NCBI RefSeq assembly: GCF_037076465.1
Contig: NZ_AP028908.1
Span: 1,364,001 to 1,428,000 of the forward strand
Direction of reading: 5' to 3'
Origin: Pectobacterium araliae
GTDB taxonomy: Bacteria > Pseudomonadota > Gammaproteobacteria > Enterobacterales > Enterobacteriaceae
Length of the DNA stretch: 64,000 nt
Shown: positions 37,973-49,423 of the stretch, in pieces
Numbering within the stretch: the first letter of the stretch is position 1
Layout of the letters: the number at the start of each line of letters is the position of its first letter
Position numbers and translations under genes: made by a program
Notes under the pieces: generated by a model
What the model was told of the DNA's origin: nothing
Seen by the model: the letters and a program-made list of their open reading frames with translations, nothing else
Database searches by the model: none

Positions 37973-39034
37973 ATGAGTATGCTTTTTGATAGCAATGAGA
38001 CCATTTATCCCTTTCCGCCAAAGCCTAAGCCATTATCGGCTGATGCAAAACAGCACTATCGTAGCAGGATAAAGGCACTGCTGCGGGAAAGAAATGCGGT
38101 CATGGTTGCGCACTACTATACCGATCCTGAAATTCAGGCGCTGGCTGAAGAAACGGGCGGCTGTGTGGCGGATTCGCTGGAAATGGCGCGGTTTGGTCGC
38201 ACCCATTCGGCATCGACGCTGTTGGTGGCGGGGGTTCGCTTTATGGGAGAAACGGCCAAAATTCTCAACCCAGAAAAGACGATTCTGATGCCTACATTGG
38301 AAGCAGAATGCTCGCTCGATCTCGGTTGTCCTGTCGATGAATTCAGCCGCTTTTGTGACGCGCACCCGGACCGAACTGTAGTGGTGTATGCCAATACTTC
38401 TGCTGCGGTAAAAGCGCGTGCAGACTGGGTAGTGACATCCAGCATTGCGGTGGAGTTGATTGAACATCTGGATAGCCTGGGAAAAAAGATTATCTGGGCA
38501 CCCGATCGTCATCTGGGAAGTTATGTACAAAAACAGACGCAGGCAGATGTACTGTGCTGGCAGGGCGCGTGCATTGTGCATGACGAATTTAAAACGCAGG
38601 CGCTAAAGCGCATGAAGATCTTATACCCCAATGCGGCAATTTTGGTCCACCCAGAATCGCCACAGAGCGTGGTAGAAATGGCTGACGCCGTTGGGTCAAC
38701 CAGTCAGTTAATTCAGGCTGCGAAGATGCTGTCACAGCGCGAACTGATTGTGGCGACCGATCGCGGTATTTTCTACAAAATGCAGCAGGCCTGCCCGGAG
38801 AAAACACTGCTTGAAGCGCCGACTGCGGGAGAAGGGGCAACCTGCCGCAGTTGTGCCCACTGTCCGTGGATGGCGATGAATGGGTTGGAGGCGATTGCAA
38901 ACGGCCTGGAGCAAGGTGGACATGCACATGAAATTCATGTCGATGCAGCCCTGCGAGAAGGCGCGTTAATCCCGCTGAATCGCATGCTGGATTTTGCGGC
39001 TTCACTAAAATTACGTGTGAAAGGAAATGCCTGA
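37973..39034 (+). CDS. nadA: Quinolinate synthase NadA
   Basis: A 353-residue [4Fe-4S] enzyme (E. coli 347 aa) that condenses iminoaspartate and dihydroxyacetone phosphate to quinolinate in NAD synthesis. Cluster-ligand cysteines are visible in [23 protein letters not shown] and [10 protein letters not shown] chose the ATG at 37973 because it gives the [18 protein letters not shown] start seen in E. coli; an upstream ATG at 37913 would add 20 unconserved residues. It is followed 58 bases later by pnuC, as in E. coli. Confidence 0.96.
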   Translation: MSMLFDSNETIYPFPPKPKPLSADAKQHYRSRIKALLRERNAVMVAHYYTDPEIQALAEETGGCVADSLEMARFGRTHSASTLLVAGVRFMGETAKILNPEKTILMPTLEAECSLDLGCPVDEFSRFCDAHPDRTVVVYANTSAAVKARADWVVTSSIAVELIEHLDSLGKKIIWAPDRHLGSYVQKQTQADVLCWQGACIVHDEFKTQALKRMKILYPNAAILVHPESPQSVVEMADAVGSTSQLIQAAKMLSQRELIVATDRGIFYKMQQACPEKTLLEAPTAGEGATCRSCAHCPWMAMNGLEAIANGLEQGGHAHEIHVDAALREGALIPLNRMLDFAASLKLRVKGNA

Positions 39035-39092
39035 CGGAGATCCAAGGCATCTGAATAGAAATTTCTTACAATAATTGAGACAGGGTGGTGAG

Positions 39093-39818
39093 ATGGACTT
39101 TTTGAGTACTAGCAATATTTTAATTCATATCCCTTTGGGAGAAGGGGGATACGCGCTTTCCTGGATTGAGGCGATTGGTACGCTGTTTGGTTTGCTATGC
39201 ATCTGGTTCGCGAGCCAGGAAAAAACCATCAACTATCTGTTTGGGTTGGTTAACGTCACGCTGTTTGCTGTGATCTTTTTCCAGATCCAGCTGTACGCCA
39301 GCCTGCTGCTGCAAATTTTCTTCTTTGCTGCCAATATTTATGGCTGGTACGCCTGGACGCGCAAAACAGATGCGCAGGAAGTTGAGTTACGCATCCGCTG
39401 GCTACCGGTGCAGAAACTCATTGGCTGGTCAGTCGTGTGCGTTGTCGCGATTGGCTTGATGACGTTTTACATTGATGCGGTGTTTGCTGTGCTGACACGT
39501 ATTGCTGTTTCCGGTATGCAGGGGCTCGGGTTGTCGGTGCAGATGCCGAACCTTCAGCCAGATGCGTTCCCATTCTGGGATTCCACCATGATGGTGCTGT
39601 CGATTGTGGCGATGATCCTGATGACGCGTAAATACGTCGAGAACTGGCTGCTGTGGGTGGTGATTGATGTGATAAGCGTGGTGATTTTTGCTTATCAAGG
39701 CGTGTATGCGATGGCGGTAGAATACGCGATCCTGACGCTGATTGCCCTGAACGGCTCTTGGCTGTGGATTAAGAGCGCGCAGGAAAACCGCGTCAGTGCA
39801 GTTTCACACGGCGTGTAA
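39093..39818 (+). CDS. pnuC: Nicotinamide riboside transporter PnuC
   Basis: A 241-residue inner-membrane transporter (E. coli 239 aa) with about seven helices that brings nicotinamide riboside into the cell for NAD salvage. The family motifs NYLFGLVNVTLFAVIFFQIQ and NIYGWYAWTRK are present. I chose the ATG at 39093 after gggtggtgag; starting earlier adds six residues. It forms a unit with nadA and ends seven bases from the convergent zitB. Confidence 0.95.
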   Translation: MDFLSTSNILIHIPLGEGGYALSWIEAIGTLFGLLCIWFASQEKTINYLFGLVNVTLFAVIFFQIQLYASLLLQIFFFAANIYGWYAWTRKTDAQEVELRIRWLPVQKLIGWSVVCVVAIGLMTFYIDAVFAVLTRIAVSGMQGLGLSVQMPNLQPDAFPFWDSTMMVLSIVAMILMTRKYVENWLLWVVIDVISVVIFAYQGVYAMAVEYAILTLIALNGSWLWIKSAQENRVSAVSHGV

Positions 39819-39825
39819 TCCAAAC

Positions 39826-40776
39826 TTAATGCTTGTGGTGGTGGCCTTCTGCATCATGGTTTGCCGAATGATGACTTTCCTGATAGTGGAAAGCGCAGTG
39901 GTCATCATCACAGCGTTGATATTCCATCTGAACCGTCGCGTGTTCAATCTGGTAATGCTTCAGTAAGTATTCCTGAATGCGTCTTAACAACGCATCGTGA
40001 TCGTGAGGTGGAACCACCTGCGCATGCAGCGTCATCATTGGTTTTTCGCCAACCTGCCACAAATGAACATGGTGGATATTCCTGACCTCGGGAATATTCA
40101 GCGTCAGATCTTTCTGTAGAACCTCAACGCTGAGCTGGCTCGGTGTGCCTTCCAGCAGTTCGTGAATACTTTCTTTCAATAACGACCATGCACTGCGTAG
40201 TACCAGACATGACACCAAAATAGAGAGAATCGGGTCGATAGGCGTCCAGTTGGTATAAAGGATAATGACGGCAGCAGCAATTGCGCCGACGGAGCCTAAC
40301 AGGTCGCCCAGCACATGCAGTGCTGCCGCGCGGACGTTAATGTTTTTCTCTTCGCTACCGTGGTGTAACAGCCAAAATGCCACGATGTTTGCCAGCAATC
40401 CGGCAATAGCGACAAGCAACATGGGGACGCCCGCAACGGGCTGAGGCTCATAGAAACGTTGGATAGCTTCCCAGAAGATGAAGGCGGTGATCAGTATCAG
40501 CGTTAGCGCGTTCACAAAGGCGGCGAGGGTGGTAAGCCGCAAATAGCCGAAGGTATGGCGCGCATTGGGCTTACGCTGCGCGAAACGCACAGCGATAAGC
40601 GCGACGAACAGTGCGGCGGCGTCTGTCAGCATATGGCCTGCATCTGCCAGCAGAGCGAGGGAGCCGGACAACAGACCGCCAATGACCTCTGCCACCATAA
40701 ATGTGGCGGTAATGATAAACGCGGCCAGCAAACGTTTACTGTTGCCGGATTCCGTGTGGCTGTGGTTATGTGCCAT
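39826..40776 (-). CDS. zitB: Zinc efflux protein ZitB (CDF family)
   Basis: A 316-residue cation diffusion facilitator (E. coli 313 aa) with six membrane helices and a cytoplasmic C-terminal domain, exporting Zn2+ against protons. Site-A metal ligands appear as [12 protein letters not shown] in helix 2 and [10 protein letters not shown] in helix 5. His-rich N-terminus (HNHSHTE) and C-terminus ([15 protein letters not shown]) are typical. It is divergent from aroG across a 293-base gap that contains an 8-bp hairpin at 40861-40880 and no gene. Confidence 0.95.
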   Translation of the reverse strand: MAHNHSHTESGNSKRLLAAFIITATFMVAEVIGGLLSGSLALLADAGHMLTDAAALFVALIAVRFAQRKPNARHTFGYLRLTTLAAFVNALTLILITAFIFWEAIQRFYEPQPVAGVPMLLVAIAGLLANIVAFWLLHHGSEEKNINVRAAALHVLGDLLGSVGAIAAAVIILYTNWTPIDPILSILVSCLVLRSAWSLLKESIHELLEGTPSQLSVEVLQKDLTLNIPEVRNIHHVHLWQVGEKPMMTLHAQVVPPHDHDALLRRIQEYLLKHYQIEHATVQMEYQRCDDDHCAFHYQESHHSANHDAEGHHHKH

Positions 40777-41069
40777 AAATCACCCTGAGTTGCGGTTTAT
40801 CACATTTTGTTGAAACCCACAGAGAAAACCTATCCTGTGTTCACCGACCGGGCGGTTGGGCTATTTTCTGGTGAAAATAGGATGGATGCGGCCTCTTAGA
40901 GCATTTGATCGCGTAAATTCCACTGATTTCAGCGTCCTGATAACACCAGCTTGACATATAATAATCAATCTTCAATATGAAACATCCCGTTTCTCAGTCT
41001 ACTCGGACTAGCGGGATAGTGCGTATTGAATGGGGCTAACATACCGTTTCGGAACCGATGGATTTATTT

Positions 41070-42125
41070 ATGAATTACCAAAATGACGATTTAAGAATTA
41101 AAGAGATTAATGAACTTTTGCCGCCGGTTGCTTTGCTAGAAAAGTTTCCAGCCACGGAGAAGGCAGCGGAAACGGTATCGTTCGCGCGTACTGCCATCCA
41201 TAAAATTCTTAATGGCAATGACGATCGCCTGCTGGTGGTGATTGGCCCTTGCTCTATTCACGACACAAAAGCGGCAAAAGAATACGCCGCGCGCCTGCTG
41301 ACGCTGCGCAACGAATTGAGTGACGATCTGGAAGTGGTGATGCGGGTTTATTTTGAAAAACCGCGTACCACGATTGGCTGGAAAGGGCTAATCAACGATC
41401 CGCACATGGACAATAGCTTCCAGATCAATGACGGTTTGCGTATTGCGCGCCAGTTACTGCTGGAAATTAACGATATCGGTTTACCGGCTGCGGGTGAGTT
41501 TCTGGACATGATTACCCCGCAATACCTGGCGGATCTGATGAGCTGGGGCGCTATCGGCGCACGTACAACCGAATCTCAGGTACACCGGGAATTGGCATCC
41601 GGCCTGTCCTGCCCGGTTGGTTTTAAAAATGGCACCGACGGTACGATTAAAGTCGCGATTGACGCGATCAACGCCGCCAGCGCGCCACACTGCTTCCTGT
41701 CTGTTACCAAATGGGGCCATTCGGCCATCGTGAATACCAGCGGTAACAACGATTGCCACATTATTCTGCGCGGCGGCAAAACGCCGAACTACAGCGCTGA
41801 GCACGTGAAAGACGTGAAAATTGGTCTGGAAAAAGCGGGTTTGGCGCCGCAGGTCATGATCGATTTCAGCCATGCTAACAGCAGTAAGCAGTTCAAAAAG
41901 CAGATGGAAGTCTGCACCGACGTCTGTGGGCAGGTTGCTCAGGGCGAAAAAGCGATTATGGGCGTGATGGTGGAAAGCCATCTGGTTGAAGGCAACCAAA
42001 ATCTGGAAAGCGGCGAGCCGCTGGTTTATGGCCGCAGCGTGACCGATGCCTGCATTGGCTGGGAAGATACAGAATCCCTGCTGCGTCAGCTGGCATCTGC
42101 GGTACGCGAGCGCCGTAGCAAGTAA
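41070..42125 (+). CDS. aroG: DAHP synthase, phenylalanine-sensitive AroG
   Basis: A 351-residue 3-deoxy-7-phosphoheptulonate synthase (E. coli AroG 350 aa), the first enzyme of aromatic amino acid synthesis, joining phosphoenolpyruvate and erythrose 4-phosphate. Characteristic regions are MNYQNDDLRIKEINELLPPV, IGPCSIHD, GARTTESQVHRELASGLSCP and KWGHSAIVNTSGN. The start at 41070 reproduces the E. coli N-terminus. Overall similarity points to the Phe-feedback isozyme rather than AroF or AroH. A strong terminator follows. Confidence 0.96.
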   Translation: MNYQNDDLRIKEINELLPPVALLEKFPATEKAAETVSFARTAIHKILNGNDDRLLVVIGPCSIHDTKAAKEYAARLLTLRNELSDDLEVVMRVYFEKPRTTIGWKGLINDPHMDNSFQINDGLRIARQLLLEINDIGLPAAGEFLDMITPQYLADLMSWGAIGARTTESQVHRELASGLSCPVGFKNGTDGTIKVAIDAINAASAPHCFLSVTKWGHSAIVNTSGNNDCHIILRGGKTPNYSAEHVKDVKIGLEKAGLAPQVMIDFSHANSSKQFKKQMEVCTDVCGQVAQGEKAIMGVMVESHLVEGNQNLESGEPLVYGRSVTDACIGWEDTESLLRQLASAVRERRSK

Positions 42126-42154
42126 TATCTAACGGTTGCAGGATACGCACCATA

Positions 42155-42180
42155 AAAAACCCGGCCTGAGCCGGGTTTTT
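42155..42180. terminator. Bidirectional terminator between aroG and gpmA
   Basis: A perfect 11-bp stem aaaaacccggc with gccgggttttt and a ctga loop, lying between the convergent aroG and gpmA genes. Confidence 0.92.
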
Positions 42181-42200
42181 CTCATTCAGGGGTAAATAAA

Positions 42201-42953
42201 TTACTTCGCTTTACCCTGATTCGCTACTGCGGCGGCTTTTGCAGCGATTTCGTCCGCGTTGCCCAGATAGTAACGTTTGATTGGCTTGAAGTTCTCGTCG
42301 AACTCATATACCAACGGCACGCCAGTTGGAATATTCAGTTCCAGAATTTCGTCTTCGCCCAGATTGTCCAGGTATTTCACCAGCGCACGCAGTGAGTTAC
42401 CGTGAGCCGCAACGATCACACGCTCACCGCTTTTGACGCGTGGCAGGATGGTTTCGTTCCAGTAAGGCACAACACGTTCGATGGTCAGCGCCAGGCTTTC
42501 AGTCAGCGGCAGCTCTTTGTCGCTCAGAGCAGCATAACGTGGATCATGACCAGGGAAACGTTCGTCATCACGAGTTAACTCTGGCGGTGTGATTGCGAAA
42601 CCGCGACGCCATTGTTTAACCTGCTCGTCACCGTATTTTTCAGCGGTTTCGGCTTTGTTCAGACCCTGCAACGCACCGTAGTGGCGCTCATTCAGTTTCC
42701 AGGATTTTTCAACTGGCAACCAGGCTTGATCCAGCTCGTCCAGTACGTTCCACAGTGTGTGAATGGCACGTTTCAGCACGGAGGTATACGCGAAATCAAA
42801 GGCAAAACCTTCATCTTTCAGTAACTGACCAGCGGCTTTGGCTTCTGAACGGCCCTTGTCGGACAGATCAACATCGTACCAGCCTGTGAAGCGGTTTTCG
42901 TTGTTCCACTGGCTCTCACCGTGTCTTACCAGTACTAGCTTAGTTACAGCCAT
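42201..42953 (-). CDS. gpmA: 2,3-bisphosphoglycerate-dependent phosphoglycerate mutase
   Basis: A 250-residue glycolytic enzyme (same length as E. coli GpmA) that interconverts 3- and 2-phosphoglycerate. The phosphohistidine is His11 in [12 protein letters not shown], and the second active-site His is in [15 protein letters not shown] chose the ATG at 42953 because of the aaggag ribosome site; a longer frame to 43028 is not conserved. Confidence 0.97.
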   Translation of the reverse strand: MAVTKLVLVRHGESQWNNENRFTGWYDVDLSDKGRSEAKAAGQLLKDEGFAFDFAYTSVLKRAIHTLWNVLDELDQAWLPVEKSWKLNERHYGALQGLNKAETAEKYGDEQVKQWRRGFAITPPELTRDDERFPGHDPRYAALSDKELPLTESLALTIERVVPYWNETILPRVKSGERVIVAAHGNSLRALVKYLDNLGEDEILELNIPTGVPLVYEFDENFKPIKRYYLGNADEIAAKAAAVANQGKAK

Positions 42954-42985
42954 AGCTAAACTCCTTCCTATCCTAAGATTTCTGT

Positions 42986-43004
42986 GATAACTGATTTCAT
43001 TATA
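42986..43004. promoter_or_regulatory. Candidate Fur box upstream of gpmA
   Basis: gataactgatttcattata matches the 19-base Fur consensus at about 13 positions when read on the gpmA strand. It lies 33 bases upstream of the gpmA start codon. Iron-dependent expression of E. coli gpmA has been reported, so the site is plausible but unproven. Confidence 0.4.
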
Positions 43005-43090
43005 GGGGGGGAGAGCGGTTATCGGCAATCGATAGTCGCTGGCAAGCGTGATTTATCCGCAGGTTATTTGCGTAAAATCACGCTTGGGCT

Positions 43091-46000
43091 TTACCGTTTC
43101 AGCAAGCCGGAATCTCCCTTATGCAACAACAGATAAACCGCCGGAATCACCAGCATTGACAGCAGCGGTGCGCTGACCATCCCGCCAATCATCGGCGCAG
43201 CGATACGCTGCATGATTTCAGAACCGCTACCGCCTCCCCACATGATGGGAAGTAGCCCCGCCATAATTGTTGCCACGGTCATCATTTTCGGGCGTACGCG
43301 CAGAACCGCCCCTTCGTGGATGGCATCCATCAATTGCTGGCGTGACAGCGCCTGACCTGCCACACGGTGTTTTTCTACTGCATGATTGAGGTACAGCAGC
43401 ATGATGACGCCGAATTCTGCTGACACACCCGCTAGTGCAATAAAGCCCACCGCACCGGCTACAGAAAGATTATAGCCAAGGATATAGAGTAGCCAGACGC
43501 CGCCAATCAGCGCGAAGGGTAAGGTTGCCATAATCAGCAGCGCATCTTTGATGCGGTTGAAGGTGACATACAGCAGCACAAAAATGATCAGCAACGTAAA
43601 GGGCACGACGACTTTCATTTTCTCCGTAGCGCGTTCCAGATATTCAAACTGACCTGACCAGCTTAGGGAAACGCCTTCCGGCAGCGTAACCTGCTGGGCA
43701 ACGGCCTGCTGCATGTCTTCAACAGCGGATTTCAGATCGCGGCCGCGTAGGTCAACATAAATCCAGTCCGACAGGCGACTGTTTTCACTTTTCAGCATCG
43801 GTGGCCCTTCGCTGACGTTAACTTCGGCCAGCTCTGCCAGCGTCACTCTGCTGCCGTTGGCCGTCACGATAGGCAGGTCACGCAGCTTTTGTAGCGAATC
43901 GCGTAATTCACGCGGGTAGCGGATGTTGATGGGATAACGCTGGCGGCCTTCAATGGTTTCGCCGATGTTTTGCCCGCCGATGAGCGTAGCGACCACCGAC
44001 TGAAGCTCCTCGACGGACACGCCATAGCGTGCGGCGCGCTGACGATCGATATCAATATCGATATAGCGCCCACCCGCTAGCCGTTCCGCCAATGCAGATG
44101 TCACGCCCGGAACCTGTTTTACTACCTGCTCGATTTGCGCAGCAGTACGTTCGATATCCTCCAGATTGTTTCCGTTAACCTTAATCCCCACCGGACTTTT
44201 GATACCGGTAGCCAGCATGTCCAGACGGTTACGGATCGGCGGTACCCACACGTTGGCGATACCCGGCAGGCTGACGGTACGATCCAACTCGGCAACCAGC
44301 GTGTCCATGGTCATGCCCTCGCGCCACTGATCGCGTGGTTTCAGCCGAATGGTGCTTTCCAGCATGGTGAGCGGCGCGGGGTCGGTTGCCGTTTCGGCAC
44401 GGCCTGCTTTGCCGAAAACCGATTCAACTTCGGGCACGGTTTTAATCAGCCGGTCCGTTTGTTGCAGCAGTCGGCTTGCTTCCCGTGCGGAAATGCCGGG
44501 TAGGGTGGAAGGCATATACAGCAGATCGCCTTCATCCAGCGGTGGCATAAATTCGCTCCCCAGACGGCTGAGCGGAAACAGCGTCAGTAGCAGCAGCAGG
44601 CCGGAAATCAACAGCGTGGTTTTTGGGTAGCTCAATACCTTTTGCAACACTGGGTGATAGGCTGCAATCAGCCAGCGGTTAATCGGATTCGCCTGTTCGT
44701 CTGGTATCTTGCCGCGTACAAAATACCCCATTAGCACTGGCACCAGCGTAATCCCTAATCCGGCAGCGACGGCCATGGCATAGGTTTTGGTAAAGGCCAG
44801 CGGTGAAAACATACGGCCTTCCTGCGCCTCCAGTGAGAACACTGGGACAAACGACAGCGTAATGATCAGCAGGCTGCAAAACAGCGCGGGCCCCACTTCC
44901 ACCGCAGCCCGTTCTGCCAACTGCCACCACTCGTTATTCTGTGGCTGCTTTCCAGGGTTTTTGTGCCGCCACTGTTCAATGACTTTATGCATGTTTTCTA
45001 TCATTACGATGGCGGCATCTACCATCGCGCCGATGGCAATCGCTATACCGCCCAGCGACATGATGTTCGCGTTCACGCCCTGATAACGCATGATAATAAA
45101 TGCCCCCAGAATCCCCAGCGGCAGGCTGATGATCGCTACTAACGCCGAGCGGAAGTGGAACAGGAACAGGGCGCAAATGACCGCGACGACGGCAAACTCC
45201 TCCAGCAGTTTGAAGCTCAGCGTGTCGATGGCGTGCTCAATCAATTGCGAACGATCGTAGGTTGGGACGATCTCCACGCCTGCGGGCAGGCTTTTTTGTA
45301 TCTCCTGTAACCGCGCGTTGACGGCATGCAGCGTATTCAGCGCGTTTTTGCCATAGCGCATAACGATGATGCCGCCTGCTACTTCGCCTTCACCATTCAG
45401 CTCGGCGATACCGCGCCGCATCTCAGGGCCTTCGCGGAGTGTGGCCACATCTTGCAGCAGCACGGGAATACCGTTGCGGGTGATAATCACCACGTGGTTA
45501 AAGTCTTGTGTGGTTTTCAGGTAACCGGTGGTGCGAACCATGTACTCGGCTTCACCCAACTCCAGCACGGAACCGCCATTTTCCTGATTGGCCGCCTGAA
45601 CGGCGCTGACGATCTGCTGATGGGTGATACCCTGCGTCCGCATACGCTCGGGGTCGACGACGATCTGATACTGCTTGACCATGCCGCCCACGCTGGCGAC
45701 TTCAGCCACATCGGGAACGGTTTTTAGCTCATATTTTAGCAGCCAGTCTTGAAAACCACGCAGGTCGGCCAGGCTGTATTTGCCGCTGCGATCGACTAAT
45801 GCGTATTCGTAGATCCAACCGACGCCGGTGGCATCCGGGCCGAGCGAGGTTTTGGCCTCGGCAGGCAGGCTGGATTGCACTTGGCTAAGGTATTCCAGCA
45901 CGCGTGATCGCGCCCAGTAGGGATCGGTACCATCTTCAAACAGAACATAAACGTAGGCATCGCCGAACATGGAGAAGCCCCGTACCGTTTTGGCACCCGG

Positions 46001-46228
46001 CACGGAAAGCATGGTGGTCGTCAGCGGGTAGGTCACCTGATTTTCCACCACCTGTGGTGCCTTTCCCGGATAGCTAACGCGAATGATGACCTGAACGTCA
46101 GACAGGTCGGGCAGGGCATCCAGTGGCGTTTTTTGTAGGGAAAGCAGCCCCCACGCCGCCATAAACAGCGCAGCGAGTAAAACCAGCAGGCGGTTTTTAA
46201 GCGACGAGCGAATCACGTAAGCAATCAT
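43091..46228 (-). CDS. cusA: Copper/silver RND efflux pump CusA
   Basis: A 1045-residue heavy-metal RND permease (E. coli CusA 1047 aa) with twelve membrane helices that exports Cu(I)/Ag(I) from periplasm and cytoplasm. The three Met residues that bind Cu(I) in E. coli CusA are all present, in [23 protein letters not shown] and [13 protein letters not shown]. This supports copper/silver rather than the divalent-metal CzcA type. The motif [13 protein letters not shown] in helix 4 carries the proton-relay acidic residue. It is the last gene of the leftward operon, and its ATG overlaps the end of cusB. Confidence 0.95.
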   Translation of the reverse strand: MIAYVIRSSLKNRLLVLLAALFMAAWGLLSLQKTPLDALPDLSDVQVIIRVSYPGKAPQVVENQVTYPLTTTMLSVPGAKTVRGFSMFGDAYVYVLFEDGTDPYWARSRVLEYLSQVQSSLPAEAKTSLGPDATGVGWIYEYALVDRSGKYSLADLRGFQDWLLKYELKTVPDVAEVASVGGMVKQYQIVVDPERMRTQGITHQQIVSAVQAANQENGGSVLELGEAEYMVRTTGYLKTTQDFNHVVIITRNGIPVLLQDVATLREGPEMRRGIAELNGEGEVAGGIIVMRYGKNALNTLHAVNARLQEIQKSLPAGVEIVPTYDRSQLIEHAIDTLSFKLLEEFAVVAVICALFLFHFRSALVAIISLPLGILGAFIIMRYQGVNANIMSLGGIAIAIGAMVDAAIVMIENMHKVIEQWRHKNPGKQPQNNEWWQLAERAAVEVGPALFCSLLIITLSFVPVFSLEAQEGRMFSPLAFTKTYAMAVAAGLGITLVPVLMGYFVRGKIPDEQANPINRWLIAAYHPVLQKVLSYPKTTLLISGLLLLLTLFPLSRLGSEFMPPLDEGDLLYMPSTLPGISAREASRLLQQTDRLIKTVPEVESVFGKAGRAETATDPAPLTMLESTIRLKPRDQWREGMTMDTLVAELDRTVSLPGIANVWVPPIRNRLDMLATGIKSPVGIKVNGNNLEDIERTAAQIEQVVKQVPGVTSALAERLAGGRYIDIDIDRQRAARYGVSVEELQSVVATLIGGQNIGETIEGRQRYPINIRYPRELRDSLQKLRDLPIVTANGSRVTLAELAEVNVSEGPPMLKSENSRLSDWIYVDLRGRDLKSAVEDMQQAVAQQVTLPEGVSLSWSGQFEYLERATEKMKVVVPFTLLIIFVLLYVTFNRIKDALLIMATLPFALIGGVWLLYILGYNLSVAGAVGFIALAGVSAEFGVIMLLYLNHAVEKHRVAGQALSRQQLMDAIHEGAVLRVRPKMMTVATIMAGLLPIMWGGGSGSEIMQRIAAPMIGGMVSAPLLSMLVIPAVYLLLHKGDSGLLKR

Positions 46229-47727
46229 TGGTGGCCTCCGTGACGGGTATGTGGATTATCAGTGGGTAAAAAATCCAGAATATGAATCCCGCTGTCATCC
46301 ATATTGAACTGGATGTTGACGGTGCTGCCGACTCCCATACTCTGTGGCAGTCCTGATGAGGGCAGCGTGAAGTCCATCGTCATTGGCGACCAGTTGAGTG
46401 CCGGAACGGCTCCATGCTCAATGGTGACCTGATTGCCGTTTATCGCCCTGATCACTCCCTGAGTTTGGTAGCCAACGGGGGCCGTCGGCGTTGCTGGGTT
46501 TGCCGATGTCTCAGCATCAAACTGCGGCAGGGTGCTGCGCAGGCTGGCTTCGGAATCAATCAGGAACTGACCGGAGGTGACCACGCTGTCGCCTTCTTTC
46601 AGTCCATCAATAATTTCCACCCAGTCGCCTAACGATGCGCCCGCGGTGACGTTACGCGGGATGAAATGGCCGCCGCCGTCGCTCAGTAAAACCCGATTTT
46701 GGCTACCGCTGACCAGCAGTGCCTCCTGCGGGATTGCCAGACGCGGCTGTGCTTGAGAATGAGAAAGCTGCACGGTCAGGTACATGCCGGGTTTGAGCTG
46801 TTGTTGCGGGTTGTCCAGTACCACGCGTGCTTTTAACGTGCGCGTGGTGCTATCCAACATGGGTAGTAGTTCGCTGATTTTGCCATGGAAGGTTTTACCC
46901 GGCCAGGCGCTGCTGGCGGCGCTGATATCGCTGCCGATTGCTAGCTGCGCCGCCTGTGCCTCGGGATAATCGACATCGACCCAAACCGGATTCAGGCTGG
47001 CAAGCTCGAATAACGGCTGAGCGGGGCTTAATTGCATGCCTTGCCGCACTTCCAACTTATTCACGTAGCCGTCTTCTGGTGCGGTAATCGCGATCCTGTC
47101 CTGTGGTTTGCCGCTACGCTCAACCTGTCGAATAACTGTTTCCGGCATGAATAGCAGCGCCAGACGCTGACGAGCCGATTGGGTCAGAACGTTGTCGCCC
47201 AACTGCCGTACCGCCAGATATTCATGCTGCGCCGCCGCCCAGGTCGGGTTCCATAACGTGGCTAGCGTCTCGCCTTTCTTCACCTGCTGTTGTAGCGCAT
47301 TGACCGTGAGTTTCTCGACAATGCCACCGCTAGGCGCGACCAGCGTGTGCAATCCGCGTTCGTTGAGCGTGACGGTGCCATAACTGGTACTGTGGTCGGC
47401 AAGTTCGCGCATTTCTGCGCGGGCTATACGAACGCCAAGATTTTGCTGCTGGCGGGCGCTGACGGTGACCCCGCCGTCTTCCTGAATGTCATCGGCATAG
47501 CGGGGAACCAGTTCCATATCCATGAACGGTGATTTCCCCGGTTTGTCGAAGCGTTTATCCGGCACCATCGGGTCGTACCAATAGAGAACCGACCGTTCTG
47601 GTGCGGCGGTAGCGGGAGAATGCGGCGTTTGCTGTTTACCTACCAGATAGCCCACGCCACCCGCGCTGAAAATAGCCAGCGTCACCAGACTCAACATCAG
47701 TGATTTTTTCATGACGATTTTGCTCAT
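46225..47727 (-). CDS. cusB: CusB membrane fusion protein with C-terminal CusF domain
   Basis: A 500-residue periplasmic adaptor, much longer than E. coli CusB (407 aa). The Cu-binding Met pattern [16 protein letters not shown] then [14 protein letters not shown] is conserved (three Met). The hairpin, lipoyl and beta-barrel domains follow to about residue 400. Residues about 418-500 form an extra CusF-like metallochaperone domain, with the Cu(I) ligands His in VTIEHGAV and Trp/Met/Met in [10 protein letters not shown] chose the ATG at 47727, which overlaps the cusC stop (ATGA); an upstream frame to 47772 and an ATG at 47712 are alternatives. The tail TRHGGHQ is His-rich. Confidence 0.93.
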   Translation of the reverse strand: MSKIVMKKSLMLSLVTLAIFSAGGVGYLVGKQQTPHSPATAAPERSVLYWYDPMVPDKRFDKPGKSPFMDMELVPRYADDIQEDGGVTVSARQQQNLGVRIARAEMRELADHSTSYGTVTLNERGLHTLVAPSGGIVEKLTVNALQQQVKKGETLATLWNPTWAAAQHEYLAVRQLGDNVLTQSARQRLALLFMPETVIRQVERSGKPQDRIAITAPEDGYVNKLEVRQGMQLSPAQPLFELASLNPVWVDVDYPEAQAAQLAIGSDISAASSAWPGKTFHGKISELLPMLDSTTRTLKARVVLDNPQQQLKPGMYLTVQLSHSQAQPRLAIPQEALLVSGSQNRVLLSDGGGHFIPRNVTAGASLGDWVEIIDGLKEGDSVVTSGQFLIDSEASLRSTLPQFDAETSANPATPTAPVGYQTQGVIRAINGNQVTIEHGAVPALNWSPMTMDFTLPSSGLPQSMGVGSTVNIQFNMDDSGIHILDFLPTDNPHTRHGGHQ

Positions 47728-48983
47728 CGCGTAGGGTTTCCTTGTGGCGTCAGATAGCGAATGGCAGCCCAATATTGCGCCATTTCTCGGGCGGTATCCT
47801 GAATAGCGATCCGGTTTTCGAGTAGCGCCCGACGGGCATCCAATACGGCAGACAGATTACTGCTGCCGGATTGGTATTGAGCCTGAATCAGTTTGATGCG
47901 CTGCTGTTGGAGAGGGAGAATCTCGTTGTTTTGACGCTGCCAGCGTGACTGTGCGGCCTGATATTGAGCAATCAGCGTATCAAGTTGAGCCTGATGTTCT
48001 CGTTCGGTGAGCAATACTCTGTCACGGGCTTCCATGCTGCGTGAGACGTCAGCGGCGTAGTCTTTATCCTGACGTTTGGATGTGAACAGTGGCAAATCGA
48101 CCGTCACCATCATGCCCGCCATATCGTCGTAATCATCTCCGCGTTTCGCGTAATAGACTTCAACATCAACATTGGGGATGGCAGCAACGGCTGACTGTGC
48201 GGAGCGAGCCTGAGCCAGTTCGGCCTCTCGCTGTGCCTGCTGCATTTCTGGATGCTGGTGAATCGTGTGACTCAGCACGTCCGGTGACGCTGGCAAGCGT
48301 TCAAAACGGGGAAGCTCGCCGTGCACGTTAATATCTACAACGCCGGTAAGCTGTACCAGCCGAGCGTGTGCGATGCGGGTATCCCGTTCTGCATCGGCCA
48401 GTTTGTCCTGCATTGCCGCCAGCGTCAGACGGGCATCCAATACGCTGCTGGCTTCACTGCCTGCCGCCACACTCGCTTTTTGCGACGCGATCTGCCGCTG
48501 ACTTTCGTTGACCAGCGCCGCGACCTCGCCCAACGCCTTCTGGGAGAGCGCCAGATCCAGCCATGCCTGTGCCGTCTCTCGTTGCAGACGAGCGCGAATG
48601 CTTTCGCTATTGCTTTGCAGCGCATCGGCTTCTACCCGAATGGCCTGCGCTTTGCTATCACGTTTACGGCTGCTGACATAGGTCTGCATGACGCCGATAC
48701 GCTGCATCGTCATCCCTTCTCGTGTGAGTCGGCTACCGTTGTTGCCGCCCAATGGCAGGTTCTCGACGCCAAATTTCAACTTGGGATCGGGAAGTTGTGT
48801 AGCGGAGTCGGCCATGTTTTGTAGCGCGTTAATCTGGTGTTGATTGGCTGACAGATCGGCGGAATAACGCTCCGCTGCCTGTAAAGCCTGATCAAGACTC
48901 AGATCTGCCGCAAAGACAGCGGCAGGCAGCCACAGCAACATCGCCAGACACGCGCGTGTGGCGTCGTGTTTGGATAGGTTCAT
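47724..48983 (-). CDS. cusC: CusC-type outer-membrane efflux channel (TolC family)
   Basis: A 419-residue TolC-family channel with a signal peptide (LAMLLWLPAAVFA then mature ADLSL) and two repeats of the coiled-coil domain. The motifs QLPDPKLKFGVENLPLGG and the C-terminal IKLIQAQYQSGSSNLSAVLD are typical of heavy-metal CzcC/CusC-like members. No lipobox is visible, unlike E. coli CusC. It is presumed to complete the CusBA tripartite pump. The stop overlaps the cusB start. Confidence 0.88.
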   Translation of the reverse strand: MNLSKHDATRACLAMLLWLPAAVFAADLSLDQALQAAERYSADLSANQHQINALQNMADSATQLPDPKLKFGVENLPLGGNNGSRLTREGMTMQRIGVMQTYVSSRKRDSKAQAIRVEADALQSNSESIRARLQRETAQAWLDLALSQKALGEVAALVNESQRQIASQKASVAAGSEASSVLDARLTLAAMQDKLADAERDTRIAHARLVQLTGVVDINVHGELPRFERLPASPDVLSHTIHQHPEMQQAQREAELAQARSAQSAVAAIPNVDVEVYYAKRGDDYDDMAGMMVTVDLPLFTSKRQDKDYAADVSRSMEARDRVLLTEREHQAQLDTLIAQYQAAQSRWQRQNNEILPLQQQRIKLIQAQYQSGSSNLSAVLDARRALLENRIAIQDTAREMAQYWAAIRYLTPQGNPTR

Positions 48984-48995
48984 GATGTGCTCCGG

Positions 48996-49349
48996 TTAAG
49001 GCTGCTGTGGCGTAATCGCGGTCAGGGTATAGCCGATATCGTTCTGGATAAAGCTGAACGTGACTGGCGTATTGACAGCGAGTGGCGTTATTTCGCTCGT
49101 TGATGGCAGTGTGAATGCCATGGTCATCGCTGGCCATTTTAGGTCGGCAACGGGGGCGTGAGAAAGCGTGACGCTGTTGGCGTTCCACTGCTTAACAATT
49201 CCGGTAGTTTGATAAACGGCTGTCGTGGCCGCTGGGGGAGTCGTCGGCATCATCGCGTGATGCTGATGGTCGTTAGCCCACACGGGGAAGGTGAAGGAAG
49301 AAACAGAAAAAATCAGGCCGCTAATCAGCGCCATATCAGTGATACGCAT
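48996..49349 (-). CDS. cusF: Periplasmic copper chaperone CusF
   Basis: A 117-residue exported protein with a signal peptide (MALISGLIFSVSSFTFPVWA) and a CusF fold. The Cu(I)/Ag(I) ligands of E. coli CusF are matched by His in VTLSHAPV and by Trp, Met, Met in LKWPAMTMAF. The mature N-terminus is His/Met-rich (NDHQHHAMM). I chose the ATG at 49349; an upstream in-frame ATG at 49382 would put an extra hydrophobic leader in front. It lies 12 bases upstream of cusC. CusB in the same operon carries a second copy of this domain. Confidence 0.92.
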   Translation of the reverse strand: MRITDMALISGLIFSVSSFTFPVWANDHQHHAMMPTTPPAATTAVYQTTGIVKQWNANSVTLSHAPVADLKWPAMTMAFTLPSTSEITPLAVNTPVTFSFIQNDIGYTLTAITPQQP

Positions 49350-49423
49350 AAAAATAATCCCAATAAAATAATTGATAAACAAGATGTAGCGCCCGCTGGC
49401 GCAGGGGTTATCAATTGCTTGGG

